Source: Actinomycetota bacterium (GTDB lineage: Bacteria; Actinomycetota; Thermoleophilia; Gaiellales; Gaiellaceae). Taken from it: 7,752 nt of DNA. The notes under the pieces were generated by a model. The model did no database searches, was not told where the DNA came from, and was given only the letters and a program-made list of their open reading frames with translations. The stretch covers positions 12,809 through 20,560 of the forward strand of contig VAXD01000039.1 of NCBI GenBank assembly GCA_005884155.1, written 5' to 3'. Shown piece after piece: positions 6,053 to 7,752 of this stretch. Both the position numbers and the translations under genes were made by a program. Position 1 is the first letter of the stretch. Each line of letters starts with the position of its first letter.

Positions 6053-7591
6053 GTGATCGAGAGCAGGGCGCTGACGGGCGACGACCTCGATGTCGCGGAC
6101 GTCTGGGAGGTCGCGGTCAGCCACGCTCCGGTCGGGGTCGCCGACATTGCGCGCGAGCGCATGCGGGCCGCCCGCGAGCTGGTCGAGGAGACCGTCCACG
6201 GGCGGCAGGAACACACCTACGGCGTCAACACCGGCTTCGGCCGTTTCGTCTCGCGCTCGATCCCGGAGGAGCTCGGCGAAGAGCTCCAGCTCCGGCTCCT
6301 CCGCAGCCATGCGTGCGGAGTCGGAGAGCCGTACCCGCCGGAGATCGTGCGGGCTGCGATGGTCTTACGGGCGAACGCGCTCGCGAAGGGCTTCTCGGGC
6401 GCGCGGGTCGAGACGGTCGAGCTGATCGTCGAGTGCCTCAACCGCGGAGTGCTGCCGCGAGTGCCGAGCCGCGGCTCGGTCGGGGCGAGCGGCGATCTCG
6501 CCCCGCTTGCTCACCTCGCGCTGCCGCTGATCGGCGAGGGAGAGGCGTGGTTCGACGGCCGCCTGCTCCCCGGCGGCGAAGCGATGGCGGCGGCCGGCCT
6601 CGAGCCGCTCCGGCTCCAGGCGAAAGAGGGCCTGTCGTTGGTGAACGGGACGCAGTTCATGGCGGCGTTCGGCGCGCTCGGCCTGACGCGGGCGCGCAGG
6701 TTGGCGAAGACGGCTGACATCGCCTGCGCCCTCTCACTCGAAGCGCTGCAGGGCTCGCGCACCAGCTTCCTGCCGCAGATCCACGCGGCGCGGCCCCTTC
6801 GCGGCCAGGTCGACTCGGCCGCCAACGTCCTGATGCTGCTCGAGGACTCCGCCATCAACGAGGCCCACCGCTGGTGCGACAAGGTGCAGGACGCCTATGC
6901 CTTGCGCTGCGCGCCGCAGGTGCACGGGGCGAGCCGCGACCTGTTCGACTACATCGACTACACAGTCTCGACCGAGCTCAACTCCGCAACCGACAACCCG
7001 CTCGTGCTCGTCGAGGACGGCGTTCTCGTCTCGAACGGCAACTTCCACGGCCAGCCGCTCGCGTTCGCGCTCGACTGCCTCGCGATGGCGGCCTCCGAGC
7101 TGGCGAACATCGCCGAGCGGCGGGTCGAGCGGCTCGTCAACCCGAGCCTCTCCGACGGGCTGCCCGCCTTCCTGACCGGTGACGGCGGCCTCAACTCCGG
7201 CTTCATGATTCCGCAGTATGTGGCCGCGTCTCTCGTGAGCGAGAACAAGGTGCTGTCGCATCCGGCCTCGGTCGATTCGATCCCGACCAGCGCGGGGCAG
7301 GAGGACCATGTCTCGATGGGGAACGCGGCCGGCCTGAAGGCGTGGCAGGTGCTCGCGAACGCGGAAAGCGTGCTGGCGATCGAGCTGCTTGCAGGCGTGC
7401 AGGGCGTCGAGTTCCTGGCGCCGCTGCAGCCGGGCGTGGGCGTGCGGGCGGTGCGTGAGCACGTGCGCTCGCTGTCTGCGCGCCTGCGGGACGACCGGTC
7501 TCTTTCGCCCGACATCGAGGCGGTGGCGGACTCGATCCGCTCGGGGGCCCTCGTCGAGGCCGTCGAGGCCGAGGTCGGAGAGCTGCGTTGA
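6053..7591 (+). CDS. hutH: Histidine ammonia-lyase (histidase, EC 4.3.1.3)
   Basis: This cytosolic enzyme removes ammonia from L-histidine to give trans-urocanate, the first step of histidine breakdown; the family works as a tetramer. At 512 aa it is full family length. The Ala145-Ser146-Gly147 triad in GSVGASGDLAPLAHLAL cyclises to the MIO electrophile. Other active-site residues, by analogy with Pseudomonas putida HutH, are Tyr56 in TYGVNTGFG, His86 in SHACGVG, Asn198 in LSLVNGTQ, Tyr282 and Arg285 in DAYALRC, Phe331 in NFHG and Glu417 in QEDHVSMG. His86 and Glu417 fit a histidase better than a phenylalanine lyase; a tyrosine lyase is less likely given ftcD next door. The GTG start at 6053 follows a TACACT box by six bases and has no Shine-Dalgarno. 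The TGA stop overlaps the next frame's TTG. Confidence 0.97.
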   Translation: MIESRALTGDDLDVADVWEVAVSHAPVGVADIARERMRAARELVEETVHGRQEHTYGVNTGFGRFVSRSIPEELGEELQLRLLRSHACGVGEPYPPEIVRAAMVLRANALAKGFSGARVETVELIVECLNRGVLPRVPSRGSVGASGDLAPLAHLALPLIGEGEAWFDGRLLPGGEAMAAAGLEPLRLQAKEGLSLVNGTQFMAAFGALGLTRARRLAKTADIACALSLEALQGSRTSFLPQIHAARPLRGQVDSAANVLMLLEDSAINEAHRWCDKVQDAYALRCAPQVHGASRDLFDYIDYTVSTELNSATDNPLVLVEDGVLVSNGNFHGQPLAFALDCLAMAASELANIAERRVERLVNPSLSDGLPAFLTGDGGLNSGFMIPQYVAASLVSENKVLSHPASVDSIPTSAGQEDHVSMGNAAGLKAWQVLANAESVLAIELLAGVQGVEFLAPLQPGVGVRAVREHVRSLSARLRDDRSLSPDIEAVADSIRSGALVEAVEAEVGELR

Positions 7592-7752
7592 CGGCGACGA
7601 ACGGGCGAAGCCCTGTGCGTCGGCGCCCTCGCCGGCCTCCGCGGCCCTATCGCGACAGTGCGCTCGTCTACGGCGCCTTCGCGGTGATCGTGATCGTGCT
7701 GGCCACCGCGACGGGCGGATCGATCCTGTGGGCGACGGTGGCGGCTCTCGGG
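7588..7752 (+). CDS. Small predicted membrane protein, 5' part only
   Basis: An open frame of 55 codons runs off the window end. It begins at a TTG (7588-7590) that overlaps the hutH stop as TTGA, and GGAGAG (7577-7582) sits five bases upstream, a good Shine-Dalgarno spacing. The N-terminal 22 residues are rich in Arg and Pro, then come a Tyr-Arg-Asp-Ser stretch and a hydrophobic segment from about residue 27 (LVYGAFAVIVIVLATATGG), followed by a second hydrophobic stretch at the window edge. The picture is a small membrane protein with a basic cytoplasmic tail. I do not recognise the family, and coupling to hutH does not establish a role in histidine metabolism; uptake or an unrelated function are both possible. 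Confidence 0.6.
   Translation, partial: MTATNGRSPVRRRPRRPPRPYRDSALVYGAFAVIVIVLATATGGSILWATVAALG

Noticed and set aside
5576..6310. A 244-codon minus-strand frame across ftcD, the gap and hutH
   Set aside because: It crosses two well-supported plus-strand genes, has no recognisable motif and has low-complexity composition.
6053..7591. Tyrosine or phenylalanine ammonia-lyase instead of histidase
   Set aside because: His86 and Glu417 at the substrate-selecting positions and the neighbouring formimidoyltransferase favour histidine as the substrate.

Overview
The window is high-GC bacterial DNA, tightly packed on both strands. GTG and TTG starts are common, stretches without a gene are short, and Arg/Ala-rich reading frames run opposite the real genes. 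Several starts have a TAnnnT box exactly six bases upstream and no Shine-Dalgarno sequence, which fits actinobacterial leaderless transcription. My best guess is a deep-branching actinobacterium (Thermoleophilia/Gaiellales-like), possibly from a metagenome assembly. This is an impression from protein style and base composition, not from a search.

Left half, minus strand, read right to left from about 5014 to 10: a class I SAM-dependent methyltransferase; a family 4/5-like uracil-DNA glycosylase whose frame is broken near 4208; then two ABC half-transporters (600 and about 591 aa). The two transporters carry complementary defects. The upstream one has Asp in place of the Walker B catalytic Glu, and the downstream one has LSLGQ in place of LSGGQ. 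This is the signature of a heterodimeric exporter with one degenerate and one consensus ATP site. The 220 bp between them looks empty at first, but holds a 65-codon frame that begins on a TTGA overlap with the first transporter's stop, behind a GGAGG box, and ends on an ATGA overlap with an upstream in-frame ATG of the second. A strong GC hairpin lies inside it.

Right half, plus strand, from 5032 to the window end: glutamate formimidoyltransferase (ftcD), histidine ammonia-lyase (hutH), and the start of a small predicted membrane protein joined to hutH by a TTGA overlap. FtcD and HutH are the last and first steps of histidine breakdown by the formiminoglutamate/tetrahydrofolate route. HutU, HutI and a cyclodeaminase are not in the window.

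The two halves diverge from a 17-bp gap (5015-5031). Its centre, TAGAGTA, can be read as a -10 box on both strands, each exactly six bases from a GTG start. Two more genes, hutH and the first transporter, have the same TAnnnT-N6-GTG arrangement, so four of the five starts that do not look translationally coupled share one leaderless layout. No RNA gene, CRISPR array or confident mobile element was seen.
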